64,000 nucleotides of DNA from Tetracentron sinense (taxonomy: Eukaryota; Streptophyta; Magnoliopsida; Trochodendrales; Trochodendraceae): contig CM026562.1 in the NCBI GenBank assembly GCA_015143295.1, positions 13,110,041-13,174,040 of the forward strand, read 5' to 3'. Below, one piece after another: positions 1 to 12,364 of this stretch (position 1 is its first letter; each line of letters opens with the position of its first letter). Under the pieces are notes generated by a model. The model searched no databases. It was not told the DNA's origin and saw nothing but the letters and a program-made list of their open reading frames with translations. A program made the position numbers and the translations under genes.

Positions 1-709
1 TTTCCTTTCTTACCTTTGAGGAACTTGGAGAAATTGGACTTCTTTTTCTTCTTGCCTTTACCCTTAGGCTTAGGCCTCGAAGGTCCAACTCCCTCTGCCA
101 CATATACAAATAGCTTATTACGCTTCATAAGGTGTGCAACTCCTTGCAACATGTTTAGGAGCTCTGGCAGAGTAGTCTCCAACTTGTTCATGTTGAAATT
201 CAACACAAACGCATAAAAGGATTCCGAGAGAGAGTTTAGGATCGCATCTATTTGACTTTGTTGATCAAGATCTACATCAAGAGTCGAGAGTTCATTAATG
301 AACCTCATCATCTTGATGATATGCTCTCAGATTAGGCTTCCATCAAACATTCTAGTTCTCATGAGTCCTTTCAAAGCCAACTGCCTAGCAGTCCTATTCT
401 AATCCCCAAACATCTCCTTGAGATTTGTCATAATGTCCTTAACAATACCAAAACCCTCGTGCTGCGATTGTAGGATTAGACTTAGATGCAAGAATGTAGC
501 ATTTGGCCAAACTATTTGACTCATGCCATTTAGAGGCTTTCTCAACCTGCTCTGGGGTCTGAATTGCCTCATCAAATTCCAAATAATTGAAAGTAAAAAA
601 CATAAGCAATCTTCTGAGAGGTTAACACAAAGTCAAGGTTTCTTTTCCAGTCCACAAAATTAAGACCAGTCAATCGATTCTCATCTAGAATCTTGGAAAG
701 GAGATTCAT
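1..709 (-). pseudogene. Decayed Ty1/copia gag (element H)
   Basis: Read on the minus strand from an ATG at 709, the frame opens with MNLLSKILDENRLTG and continues with FVDWKRNLDFVLTS, the usual N-terminus of a plant copia gag (retrotran_gag_2/UBN2 type). Further on come Lys/Gly-rich residues (KPKGKGKKKKKS, at about 30-75) that normally precede the CCHC zinc knuckle. The frame is broken by frameshifts and stops (first stop about 105 nt in), so it is a fossil. Gag would form the particle shell. The rest of the element lies to the left of the window. Lineage within copia is not resolved. The + strand frame 16-216 is its shadow. Confidence 0.8.
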
Positions 710-2485
710 GGCTATCTACAAAATAAAACATAAACAATTACATTATTGTTCACAAATATATTCATCAGATTTTAGGATTTTAAATATTCGATGATCAGCA
801 TCTTTCTTTAAATTTCATAAGTCTCTTCATTATATGAAATTAGGAAATAAACATTTTATTTCAGATGAGTATTGGAATCCTCATAATACACATGTAATCT
901 TCAATTTTAATATATTACTACACATGCACTACAAGGAGGATAGTAATTATCCATCATACTGAACATCTCATGCATAACTCCTTATGTAAATCAGTGATTC
1001 CCAATTTTTTTACAACCTCCAAGGACAACATAACTGTCACTGTTTCAACCGTCATGTTTCCTTGTTTAAGTAAAACTCATTATTCTGGTTCGTTATATAA
1101 TCAAGTAAGGTTGTGCCCCCCCCCCCCAATTTTAGTTGACACTCCTTATCAGGCCATACACAAACCTATCTATTATAAAAATAAGGCTCTAAGAGTTTAA
1201 TTCAGACTGAATTATGTCAATACATTTTGGCAAGATAAGACTCAGACTAATTAATTCCTAACTTATTGATAATGGAAGGTCATAGGATTAATAATCCTAT
1301 TTAACATCACTTAATATTTTTCTTTGAAGGGATCAATGCAATCATGGACAATTATCATCTATAATCATCATATGAAACATGAAATTTTTTTATAATAGGA
1401 TTAATAAAGGAGCGATGAACTCCCACTAGCCCTCACAGGAGGCTTTAGCCATTAGGTTTTCACCCTATGATCGAAACCTACTCATCCCTATAACCTTTAG
1501 GGTTAATGAAGGTTAGTTTAGTGATCCATCTTACTTTTCAACCTTTTATAGTGCTTAATGTCTTTTCAAACACGATTATCATATAATTTTGTAAGCTAAG
1601 ATTTTACGTAAAAAATTTCACATGGGTCACAATCTCCACGTCCAAAAGAGCACTAGTAATATGTTGTGTCTAAATATAAACACAATTTACAATTAAACAC
1701 AACTTATTTAATAGGGTATAATCCAATTATCCTAAATTCTCATAAAAATGATAATCACAATTATCTAAGCTTCCGGACTTAAAAGAAATATTATTAATCA
1801 TCTCATGAACAATAATAGAATAATCTCATAATGGGTTCACAAAAATCATACGACCTTATTTAATTACAAAAAGGGATTTAAATAAAGCCCTATAATTGTT
1901 GAAGATCTTCCATCTCGCAATGGTTCACCAGGAAACTCCTTCGGTTGATATTCTCCATCAAAATTCAGCAAACCTAATTCTAAAATTACAACTTTTGCAA
2001 AAATAAGAAAAAGTGAGAGGGGAGGGGAGGGGAGGGGAGGGAAAGAAAATGAGGTATGATTTGTGGAACCCATCCAGCACTTATAATAATAATTATTTTT
2101 TCATGATAAATATAACATATTATTATTATATGCTAGGACAGGGCTCTCGAGAATAAATTAAACAATTTAATTTAATATGCAAGATGGATTTCTTAAATGC
2201 TAAAGGAACTTTAACCAAATTTATATGTCAATATATCTATCTCTATCAAATTTCGGAAAGTATTGGATTTATCCAAAATTAAATTAGTATCGCACTAATT
2301 TACAAGGGTTTGAATTACTCCCTCAATAACTAGAGGGGACTCCCTTTAAACCCATGGGATAGTGATTATCCAATAACCATCTAGAATGAAAAAATTCAAT
2401 CCTTAGGGTAGCCGAAATTTATAGGGGGTATATTATGATATAAAACACTATAAAGTCCAATAAAATCAAAGAGAAGCAAAGCCGG
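710..2485 (-). other. Untranslated leader of copia element H
   Basis: About 1.8 kb between the primer-binding site and gag of element H on the minus strand. I see no coding frame. It contains a run of eleven C at about 1117-1127 and a GGGGA-type microsatellite at 2016-2042. Confidence 0.55.
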
Positions 2486-2498
2486 GGCTCTGATACCA
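2486..2498 (-). other. Primer-binding site of copia element H
   Basis: The minus strand reads TGGTATCAGAGCC, complementary to the 3' end of initiator tRNA-Met and typical of plant copia elements. It lies directly inside the LTR end and fixes the element's minus orientation. Confidence 0.88.
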
Positions 2499-2499
2499 T

Positions 2500-4445
2500 T
2501 AAAAGTATACCTCTTTTTAATTTTAGAAAAACAGTTTTTGGGGGGCATACATCGAATCTCAAGATTTGACTATAGTTCTAATTGATTTTATTCAATGAAG
2601 GATAAAACAATCACCTTTGCGACTTTGATTTAGAAAAGTCGTTTCTACGATTTGAAGGATAGAACGATACCTGCAAAACTTCGCAAGTGAAAAGTCTCAT
2701 TCACGATTCACATGAATCTTCTTTTTATTTAAAGTTTTTCTCCAATGGAAGCTAATGGCTTTTCCAATCCAAGCTCTATGATCTTTTATTTTTCTCTTGA
2801 ACTCAAGATCCTTTCTTTTACAAGATTGGTTTTAATATTATTCAAGATCAAACAAAAACCAAAAGAGAAGAGAGAGGGGGGCGTGAGCTACAAGGGAGAG
2901 GAAGAGATAACCATGTGGGAGTGTAGTGTCCCAATGGTGGGCGTCCCACCCCATATATATAGGCCATTGGCCTTCTATTCTCTCAATTCTAATTTAATTA
3001 GAATCTCCCTACTTGATTCTTTAATGATATTTTCCTAATCCAATTAGGCTTTATCAAAAATAGAAACCAATTGGTTAGTAACTAATCTTATTCCTATTTA
3101 GTAAGAAATCATTAATTAGTAACTAAACATTTTAGCAACTAACCAATTTAGTAACTAATTAATTAGCAACTAATCAAATCAATAATTAACCAATTTAGTA
3201 ACCAAGCAATTAACAACTAATAAAGTAGCATCTAATGAGGTGGGCGTCTCACCCTAGGTGGGCCCCACTACCTCACGCCCCTCTATGAGTTCCAAACTCA
3301 TGTTGGTCAATGTTTTGATCTTTATCAAAATTTCCATATGGGTCTTACCCATTTAATTAATCACATCTTACGTGATTTGATCTATTAGAACTTCACTATA
3401 CCAAATAGTGGATTACATGGAAATTTTAATTTAATTCAATTAAAGCTTTAAGAAGGTCCTAGTGTGTGAGATCTAAAGGGATCTCTCATTTCCGGTAGTG
3501 GGACCAAGTGCTTAACCTTTTGTTTGAGCCTTGTTGCTAGGAAACATTTTCCTACAATTCCATTAGGATCTTAGAATTTCATCTAGGTTCCTGGACTTCC
3601 ACTAATCACAATAATGTCTATTAACACAATGTGATTAACCCCCATAAAATGAAGAATTACTTGTAGGTATTATCTATTACAAGGTTAGTATACAAATACG
3701 TTCTTTCAACTCCAATATTGTTATAAGCTTACGGGACAATATCTTATACTGCCTGTAATCCCTAGCTTATACTGAGAACTCTTTCTCTTTGATACTTTTA
3801 GTCAAACTTGGACTGTCAAAACTATTTGAAATCTTTTAAAAGAAATAATAATAATTATTACTTTCTTTTATATATAAAATAACTTTCAAAACTATTTGAA
3901 ATCCTTTAGTCTGGTGCATTTGACATTGATGATTGGCTACATCAAATCTATATAGGCAAATACTAGAGAAGATGTCGACCTCTCAGGTTAAAGACATTCT
4001 GTCAAATGGACTACCCTAAATATACCGACAACATATTTCTAAGGGTATCCACTAAGCGATCCTATTACAATATAAGTACTTCTTACCTATATCCACATCT
4101 TAGTCAAGAGACTCTTCTCGCAGTGATTAAGATTCATCACTCCATCATTTGGAACTAACCATGTGTACGTTAGTAGGAATACATTATCCAAATGTATCCT
4201 AAATAACTTAGAACAATTCTAGGTCTATGAGGAACCGGAAAACCATATCTCCTTAGCAATTGGTTCAAAACCAACTGGATGATTTTCCTACAATGTTACC
4301 TAAGGGATAAAGTAGTCTCATCATATGAGATACTTTATAATATAGTACCCACTATAGAAGAAAATGTGTGAATGTAAATATGTTATTATTAATAAAGTAG
4401 ATAATACAATTTCGGAATGATTTTTGTGGGCATATATGTCTAACA
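2500..4445 (-). mobile_element. 5' LTR of copia element H
   Basis: On the minus strand the LTR starts TGTTAGACATATATGCCC at 4445 and ends just before the primer-binding site, about 1.95 kb. The right boundary is sharp: to its right is an unrelated gypsy LTR fragment, so H inserted into it. The other LTR and the second target-site copy are outside the window. A stretch at about 3080-3230 is built from repeated TTAGTAACTAA-like units. Confidence 0.78.
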
Positions 4446-5094
4446 GCAAAACCCTTGTTCCGACCAAATTTCATACAGTCGATCGACCGGCCTTGAGCAC
4501 AACCCTACTGTCATCCCATTTTTAGGTGTTTTGGAGACAATCGATCGATTGGCTGGGGGCATTCGACCGGCCTTTGATCACTACAAACTGTGGCCCATTC
4601 TTGGGGCACTTCGAGACAGTCGATCGACCAGACATGAGGGGCGGTTGACTGGCCACCTACAGAACTTGGCTATTTTCTCAATTTTTCACACTTATAGTGC
4701 TTCCACTCTTCTCTTAATTCACTTAGAGTGTTTCAACTCATTTTACCTTGGCTTTACACTCACATAACACCTCTAGTTTGTTTCAAACTCTTTCATTCAT
4801 AAATCACACACCAAACTATCTGGAAGGCCTTAAAATCACTATTCACCAACACTATTCACATACTATAATCTTGAGTTCTGGGTTCTGCACGAACACTTAG
4901 GATATTTTATACCCTATTATTTTAGATACTTAGAGTATTATTATACTCTTGTTTTAAGACTCGACATACACCTATAAAACCCTCACTTTTTACTTCCCTC
5001 AAACCAATGGCACATAGAAGGCCTTAGGCTTTGACAAGCCCTATGCACTGACACTATTCACATAAACAGTGCGCTTAAGTTTTAGGGCTCTACA
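4446..5094 (-). mobile_element. Gypsy LTR fragment L1
   Basis: On the minus strand this starts TGTAGAGCCCTAAAACTTAA at 5094 and continues with AATAGTGTCAGTG, matching the start of the element B LTR (37311). It carries palindromes around TCGATCGACCGG and CAATCGATCGATTG at 4478-4630. It is cut on the left by element H. It sits in the 3' untranslated region of Sirevirus F. Confidence 0.68.
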
Positions 5095-5338
5095 AAAACC
5101 CTTGAATTGGAATAATGTGTTTAAATGACATATTCAAATTGATTTTAAATTACTTGTAATGACTTATTAAAACGTCATGAATTAGTGAATGGTTTATCTA
5201 AACTATATGCAAATGAATTAAATTCAAATCTTATTTTAATGCATATGTTTAGGGGGGCTTTGAATTGAATTTATATATTGAGGGGGAGCTTATTCTCATT
5301 CCATTTCATTAGTATGTCATCATCAAAAAGGGAGAGAA
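5095..5338 (+). mobile_element. 3' untranslated end and polypurine tract of Sirevirus F
   Basis: AT-rich non-coding sequence with GAGGGGGAGCTT at about 5280-5291, ending in the polypurine tract AAAAAGGGAGAGAA immediately before the LTR. This is the usual 3' end of Sirevirus internal DNA. The upstream coding part is absent, replaced by L1. Confidence 0.7.
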
Positions 5339-6743
5339 TGTTAGCCTTTAGGTTTCTACCTAAGGAAACATCATTAATTTTGATGATAACACAATAATGT
5401 AATGTCATTTGTGTTACTAATGCTTCTATTGAGTTTAAGTGTACTTCAATTTATGAAGAGCATTAGCAAGTCATTTAAAGAAAAAACATGAAAATGACAC
5501 CATCTATGAAAAGATTCAACATCAAGTCAAAAAAGTTATTGAATCAAATTGAAGATCAATCCAAGTCATGAAGGAGTCATCTTGGTCAAAGAAGTTTAAA
5601 GATTAAATCCAAGAAGAGGACCCAAGATCAAGATATAAGACTCCTAGAAGGTTTAAATGTTTTATATTTCAGTGAGAGAGTGTCTTAAGACTTATGTAAA
5701 AATTCCTCAAAGTATGGTTGATTGAATGCTCAAAGCCTAGAATGAGCATAGGAGCCTTAGACCAAAATTGAATTACTTTATATGGCCTTAGAACATCATA
5801 TAGAATGATAAAAAAAAACATGATAAAAATGAGCCAAGAGTCCTTGTAAATCATTCTCATAATTTAGAAAAGGTAAAGGTAAGTTTTCAGAGAAAAACCA
5901 AAGAGCTCATCGACGAATTTATGGAAACATTGAAGACTCGTCGACGAATTTAGCCTTAGAGGCTATTGTCTTTGTTCTGGCCTTGATCTCATTGATGAAT
6001 GCAAAGAGCATTCTCATGATCGTCGACAAATTCATGTAGGGAGCAAAAAATGCTGTAACGGCTAGTTTTGTTATCAATGTTCTTCCAACAACCATAAAAC
6101 CTCTTGGGTTATAAATAGGGATGATTTATGAACTAAAACGAGAACTCCTATCAATCAAATCATTCTATCATCCACTCCAAAGCTAAGATTTCTAAATCTA
6201 TTGAGTAAAACCTAGAATCCCAAAATAGTCCATATTGAGCTATTCAACTACATTCTTTGAGAGACTGATCATCCAGCTTGTGTAAAGGAGCAAATAGTGA
6301 TTGTAATCTACTTTGTTAGAAAGTGTGAAAGAAATCAAGAATCGGTGGATTCTTGTCCTTGAAGCAGGGAGCTTTGTAAAAGTCAAGGGAGGGGATTCTC
6401 TTGCAAGGAAAAAGTTTGATCTTCACTCGAAAGAAGATTGTAACGGTTTGGTCTTCACCCGTAAGAAGGCTATGCGATTGAGTAAAATCATGGTGAATCC
6501 TCTAACGGGTATAGCTTGAGGCGAGACGTAAGTGAGATTGTCGAACCTCGGGAACAATATCTTTGTGCTTGCTTTATCTAACTCTTCTCATTTAATTACT
6601 ATTTTGAATTATTTGTGTAGTATTGCAAATTTCATTTCCCTTTTAATTAGTATAATTGAAATTCCGCATAAGGGATTGGGAAGATCTTGAAATTGTCATA
6701 GACCCTATTCACCCCCCCTCTAGGGTCCAATCGTTGGGCAACA
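5339..6743 (+). mobile_element. Sirevirus (copia) 3' LTR, F
   Basis: Starts TGTTAGCCTTTAGG and ends TTGGGCAACA, 1405 bp, closely resembling the LTR ends of element D (25709 and 37080). TATA-like TTATAAATAG is at 6110. Upstream, at 5907-6033, is an array of TCGTCGACGAATT-type palindromes. The 3' end has the Sirevirus signature of a C-run followed by TCTAGGGTCC (about 6709-6728). The 231-bp frame at 6313-6519 is LTR sequence, not a gene. Confidence 0.82.
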
Positions 6744-8128
6744 AGCTGGTCAACCGCCCATCAGACCCGATCGACCGAATGATGTCAAAAGGGCAACATA
6801 AGGTTTTTACCTTTGCCGGTTGACTGCCCCTTCCAGCCGATCGATCGATTGTCTCAAAAATGCTCAGGACAAGGTAAAACAGTAGGTGATTTAGGAGCCC
6901 GATTGACCGCCCTTCACGCCCAGTCGACCGACTAGTGGATTTCTTCATGAAATAGGGGCTTCATAGCCTCAGCCGGTCGACTGACTTTAATGATTTGGGG
7001 TTTTTTCCCTTTTTCACGAATCTAAAAAGCAAATTAGGATTTCTACAACCCTAAGCCTATAAATACAAACTCATTTCATGGGTTTTGGGTTACACAAACC
7101 TAAGAGAGATTTTAGGAGAGAATGAGAGAAAAGTTAGGATTTTAAAAATGGGTTTTCTTGTGTGATCAAGGTTGGAGCTTGGATTTCATTTCTCAAGTTT
7201 GGATCTCTCTTTCAAGGTGTTTCTCAAGCATTAGATCGCGAAGATTCAACCTTCTCCTTTCTCAAGCACTAAACTTCGAAGATTTGATCTTAAATAAGGT
7301 AGATACTTTCTACTAGTTAGCTTTGTTGTGATTTCGTAAGTAGATACATTCTACTCTCTAACTTGTTATGATTTGCCTTAAGAAACTATGATTTTAAGCA
7401 TGTTCTTGATGAAATAGGTTAAGCATCCATGTTCTTGCTATGTCACCTCTATGAATGGAAATCTATGAGTTTGTTTACATGTTTGAAGGCTTTCTAAGTC
7501 TCCTATAGTGCTTATAAGTTTTATTTAAACATGTATTGAATGTTTAAAGCTTTCTAGGTATATTATGATACGCTATGGTTATAACTCAATGTTTAAAGAC
7601 TTTCTATGGTTGCCATGATACTCATGTCTCTCATGATTAAAGGTTTTCTATGTCTACGATGATGTTCACAAGTACTCTATACACTCGCAAGTTTCGCATG
7701 ATCAGTTTTCTCATAAGTACGACATTTCAAAGATCATAAGTAAGAGTTTTAAGGAAAAATCTCATAAGAACTCACAAGTATTGATAATGCCAAACATTGG
7801 GTTGATAGTCTAAGATCAGTTTTAAGGAAAAATCTCATAAGAACTCACAAGTATTGATAACGCCAAACATTGGGTTGATAGTCTAAGATCGGTTTCTAAG
7901 CTTACAAGGATCTCATAAGTCTAAGATCGGTCTCATAAGTCTCACAAGGATCATAAGTCTCGTAAGACTTTCATAAGGCTCACAAGAATCTCATATGTCT
8001 AAGATCGGTTTCAAAAGCTCATAAGGATCTCATAAGTTTAAGATTGGTTCCAAAGGTTCACAAGGATCTCATAAGTCTAAGATTATCTCACAAGTCTCAT
8101 GAGAAACTTGAGAGGGTGTGAATGTTGT
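6744..8128 (+). mobile_element. Gypsy LTR fragment L2
   Basis: LTR-like sequence in + orientation without its TGT start: palindromes (CCGATCGATCG and relatives, 6768-6982), a TATA box CCTATAAATAC at 7057, a transcribed leader (ACCTAAGAGAGA), then a long low-complexity stretch of CTCATAAG/CTCACAAGG/TCTAAGATCGG words. The same layout is seen in solo1 and element A. The right end is vague and shows no CA terminus. It lies only about 400 bp upstream of the MAP70 TATA box. Confidence 0.62.
7745..7890 (+). repeat. 73-bp tandem duplication in L2
   Basis: Two adjacent copies starting AGTTTTAAGGAAAAATCTC at 7745 and 7818; the second differs from the first by about one base. Confidence 0.85.
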
Positions 8129-8500
8129 AATCTCCACCCGCCAACTAATTCAGAACATATACTAACCAACTAACTAGAGAGGTGGCCTTACCGTGTATCA
8201 GTAAGAAAAAAAAAAAATATCTATATCCATTTATGAATAATATATATATATATCCCTTGATCAAAAAGGCCATTACAATTGCACTTTCTATTGCTCCTAG
8301 CCCTATGAATCAGAGAGTCCAATTTGGGCTCTTTCAAAAAGAGGTGGAGCAAGGAGAGTCTGGTTCTTCTTGGACGTTTGATGTAAGGCTACCCACTGTA
8401 ATAACTTGTACAATGATACACTGAATAGATTCTTCATAAAACTCAAATAAACCTCTCTCTCACATCTAAACCCCGCCTAAACCCCTCCTTAATCCTCCCG

Positions 8501-8651
8501 TATATATACTCCAACTTGAGCAAAAGCCCTCTCCCTCGTTTGCAGGAAATCCACAAGCGTTCTTCGTCTCTCTAGAATACTCTCTCTTCATCTCTTTCTC
8601 TGGATTTCTAGGGTTTTCTGTTTTTCATGTTCGAACAGAACCAGATCTTCA
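8501..8651 (+). promoter_or_regulatory. MAP70 core promoter and 5' UTR
   Basis: TATA box TATATATACTCC at 8501, then CT-rich leader (TCTCTCTTCATCTCTTTCTC at about 8580-8602) typical of plant 5' UTRs, ending at the ATG at 8652. Transcription would be expected to start near 8530-8540 (inferred). The bases 8129-8500 between L2 and the TATA box hold no gene; they contain an A-run and a TA-repeat near 8203-8251. Confidence 0.6.
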
Positions 8652-8859
8652 ATGGCGGAGGCCTACTTTAGTAATGGCGAAGCTACGCCGGGCTCGGATT
8701 CTTCGAAGCCGACGACTCTGACAGCATCGGCTTCGTTCAAGTCTAGGAAGAAGATCTCGATCGCTCGTGCGGGTTCTGAAGTCGATGATTTCATCAATCT
8801 CTTGCACGGCTCTGATCCAGTCAAGTTCGAGCTCAATCGCCTCGAAAATGATGTTAGAG
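8652..8859 (+). CDS. MAP70: MAP70 microtubule-associated protein, exon 1
   Basis: Encodes the first 69 residues plus one base of a codon. The diagnostic MAP70 N-terminus is present: a Ser/Thr-rich head (residues 1-30), basic SFKSRKK, then VDDFINLLHGSDPVKFELNR and LENDVR entering the coiled coil. MAP70 proteins are plant-specific coiled-coil proteins that bind cortical microtubules and take part in cell shape and secondary wall patterning. The ATG at 8652 is chosen because it begins the conserved head and follows a clean 5' UTR. The exon ends AGAG at a GTGAGG donor (8860), phase 1, which joins in frame to exon 2. The longer open frame to 8888 reads into the intron. GC content is clearly higher than in the surrounding repeats. 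Family members are about 600 residues long, so only about a sixth of the protein is visible here. Confidence 0.92.
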
Positions 8860-9847
8860 GTGAGGAATCGTTTGAACAAATTGTTTGACTCTGTCTTGTG
8901 TTTGCTGTTTCTACGAGATGTGGATTCTTATATGGTATTTCAAAGTTTCTGAGGTTCTTCTTTTGCTAATTTCGAAGCGATTCTCCTTCTTCTTCTTTAT
9001 TGGGGGTTCTGGTATTTTTGTTCATCTTTTTTTCTCTTTTTAAATTTTTTATATTGTTTAATGGGTTAGGGAAATGTATGATTAGAGTGAATGCAGGAAA
9101 CCTGATGTCCTCATTCCATTTCAAAAAATTCACCTTAAAATGTGTATTTGGAGTGCGATTCCGGTTTTTTGTTGTAGATTTTGGTCTTTGAAGAGCTTTC
9201 TGCCGATTGCTATGACGTTTGATGATTGGGGGTGTTCGTAATTTTGATCAAATTTTTTTTTCTTTGCCATCTGTTCTTTTTTCTTTTCTGAATTGTTCTA
9301 GTACCTCACTAATATCTGTTTTTATTCTCATCTTTTGTAATTTCATTTTTTTTTTAGCTAATTTTAATGACGAAACTAATCGTTTGATCATGTTTGATCC
9401 AAGACATTCTGTGAAAAAGTACGAAAAATTTCTTTTTTGTTTACAATAGAATCTTGGGACAACGAATGAATTATTCAGCTGAGACCACCCCTGGGCAGCA
9501 GTTCAGATTTCCTGAGTACTAAAATCTATGCGAAAATAATCTTTAGAGAGCGTTTTCATCATTGTAAGAAATCTTCTAGTTAATTCACAAAATCTTGGGT
9601 AGTTCTTTTTCATATTCTTTTAAGGGAAAGGATTAGCGATTTCCATCCGATTAGTCTGCTAGGGAGTGTATACAGGGGCGAAGTTAGGAATTTTTCCTTG
9701 GGGGGCCAAAATATATATATTAAGAAAATTAATGGGATTGGGGTATGGGTCCTTGGGGGTTCTGGGGTCTAGCCCTCGAGAATTTTTTTTTTTTGGGTAA
9801 TGGATCCATCGCAGTCATAAATTTCGTTAATCTAACATTCCAATAAG

Positions 9848-10371
9848 GGAAATGTTATTGAGACCGTCCAAGGTGGAGACCACCCCGAGACCGTTTGCAA
9901 AAAATAAATAAATTGAATCCCTGTGCTATTGGGAATGGTGTAGGGTAGTCTCCACCATAGTTGTCGGGAAGCTATGTACAAGGTGGGAAGCCCGCTTTCT
10001 AGGAAGCTTGTTTCCCAGACTCGCTTCTCATTTAGTGGTCAAGGAGGTTATGAATTTCCTATTTAGGAAGTAATGAGATAGACCCGAGTATAAAGCCTAC
10101 GACATATATCCTACGCAAGTATCGTTGAATTGAAACCTAAGACTCTAAGGCACCTACTTCTCCACAAATATCTCATATAAAATAAAATTTAAGATATAAT
10201 TGGTCATCCTAACATAATGAGAATGATGCACTTATATCTATTTCCCGCTTCCCATTTCCTAAGGATTTTTTTAGCTTTGCTTCCTGTTTCTCGCTTTCGC
10301 TTTACTTTTTGTTTTCGCTTCACAACTTGGTAACTATGGTCTCCACCCTAGACGGTCTCAATAACATTTCC
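9848..10371. mobile_element. Foldback/MITE-like element with 35-bp terminal inverted repeats
   Basis: Left end GGAAATGTTATTGAGACCGT (9848-9882) is the near-perfect reverse complement of the right end (10337-10371, ending ...GAGACCAT inward); mismatches are few. Internal 450 bp is non-coding. No convincing target duplication is seen. This is a non-autonomous DNA transposon; the superfamily is unknown. Confidence 0.75.
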
Positions 10372-10711
10372 TTCTAAAAAATGTCCATAAAAAGAAATAT
10401 AAGGTACCCTTTTGATAAATTCATTATATAAGTAAAATTAATTATTTTATATTATCAATATTTTTTTTCCATGCATGCTCCATTGATTGAGCGTGCCTCC
10501 CCTACTTGACATGTGTCCATTTTAACACTCATTAACTGTGGTTAAAATTCACTCACTCCCAGGGTTTATACATCTATACTTGATTTTTAGAAAAGATAAA
10601 TAAATCTTGAGTTAATACATCTTAACTAAGGTTAAAGAGGGTTAAAGGGACACATGGACACCTAAAGAATCAATCCCTTTAAACATGTAAAAAAAATTAC
10701 AAAATTTGTTT

Positions 10712-10736
10712 GGGGGGGGGGGGGGGGGGGGGGGGG
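10712..10736 (+). repeat. Poly-G run of 25
   Basis: Uninterrupted run of 25 G within intron 1. Such runs are prone to sequencing error, so the exact length is doubtful. Confidence 0.9.
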
Positions 10737-10889
10737 CACTATATACAAAATTAAGGTATTATGTATTTGTAAAAATATGTATACCTAAAACATAAGAGAT
10801 TTTTAAAAATTTGGGTGGTCCATACTCCAGCTAAGGCCCTGGCCTGTAGCTGAAAACGGTTATGTTCAAGATCATTTCCCAGTGTAGGG

Positions 10890-11540
10890 TGCGTTTGTTT
10901 AGGGCAGACAAATCTTAGATGGCATCTTGATTCCCAATAATTGTCTTGATTTGAGAATCAAAGAGGATAAAAGCTGGGTTCTTGTGTAAACTAGGCGTGG
11001 AGAAGGGCCTTTGATCACCTCAACTACGAGTTCTTTATTTTCATTTTAAGAAGAATGGGGTTTGTAAAAAGTGGAGAGGGTGGCTGAAATTGTGTTATGG
11101 AGTCTGTTTCCTTTTTAATCCTAGTTAATGGTTCTTCAACGGGTTACTTCAGAAGCTCTCATAGGCCGAGGCAAGGAGATCCCTTGTCTCCTTATTTATC
11201 ATGCTGACAGAGGTTCTCAGTAGGATATTTTGGAAAGCGGAGGGCACGATCATCAAATGGGTTTTTCTTAGGAAGTGAGAGTTGGGAGGTTTCACATCTC
11301 CAATCTATGGATTATACTTTGGTCATCCATAATGAGTCGTGCCAACAATAATGTTATATTTGTTATATTCTTAGATGCTTTGAAGTTGTTTCTGGTCTTA
11401 GTGTCAACCTCATTAAGAGTGAGATTTGTGGAGTGGGGGATGCTTCTTATAATGGTGAGCTCGCGAGTGTCTTAGGGACAGGACTGGGGTCTTTCCTATT
11501 GCGTATCTAGGGGCTTCTTGTAGGGGCTAGCAATAGTAAC
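10890..11540 (+). pseudogene. Decayed L1-type LINE reverse transcriptase, part 1
   Basis: Fragments in shifting frames match plant L1 reverse transcriptase in order: FDHLNYEF (about 11010), [22 protein letters not shown] (the usual RQGDPLSP region), then NLIKSEICGVGD (about 11410) and LGSFPIAYLGAS (about 11490). Many stops and frameshifts; long dead. It is interrupted at about 11540 and the family sequence resumes near 12600. Confidence 0.75.
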
Positions 11541-11995
11541 CAAGTCGGGGTTTGGGAATAATTCGATATGGGTCTAGTTTGAAAAATTCAGTAAAGTTGG
11601 GAGAACTTCGGGAAAAAATGGAAACAATATAAATAAATTTAATAATTATAAAGAGGAAGTAATACCAAGTTAATGTTCGAGAATTATTCGTCTAAGAAAA
11701 ATTGGCAAAATTCAAAAATAAATTGGTAAAGCATCGGGTAAGATATGAGAAAATATTAAATAAGATTATTAATTATTAAATTATAAACAAACATATTTAT
11801 AAACTAGATATTTATTCGGGATGTTTTCAAAAATTCGTGAATAATTTGTAAAATTTCACTTTTTGGAAGTCACAATTTTTTCCAAAATTTGTGACTTTCA
11901 AAAAGTTGTGAATAGTTTAGGAAGTAATCGTTTGACAAATAAGTCGTGTATTATTCGAGAATTTTGAAAAAATTGGACAACTTTGTTACTATGAG

Positions 11996-12322
11996 GTGTT
12001 TTAAAAAGCGTGTGAGGCTTACACCTGGAGGCTCACCTCGGGACGAGGCTTAAGCAAAATGCCTCGAGGCTCAACCATGAGACTTAAACCCCATGAGGCT
12101 CACATGAGATACACACCTCGTGTCTTGAAGCTCACTTTATATCTATAGCGTACATCTCATACATTAATTGAAATTAGGTTTCTAGTCACAATTGAGACTT
12201 AAATGTCATTTTTTTTAATTTGTTATTTGTTTCAACCAATTTATATAATATTTCCTATGTGTACGCGTGCGTTCACACGAATACACCAATATACACGAAT
12301 ACAAATATATATATATATATAT

Positions 12323-12364
<42 letters not shown>

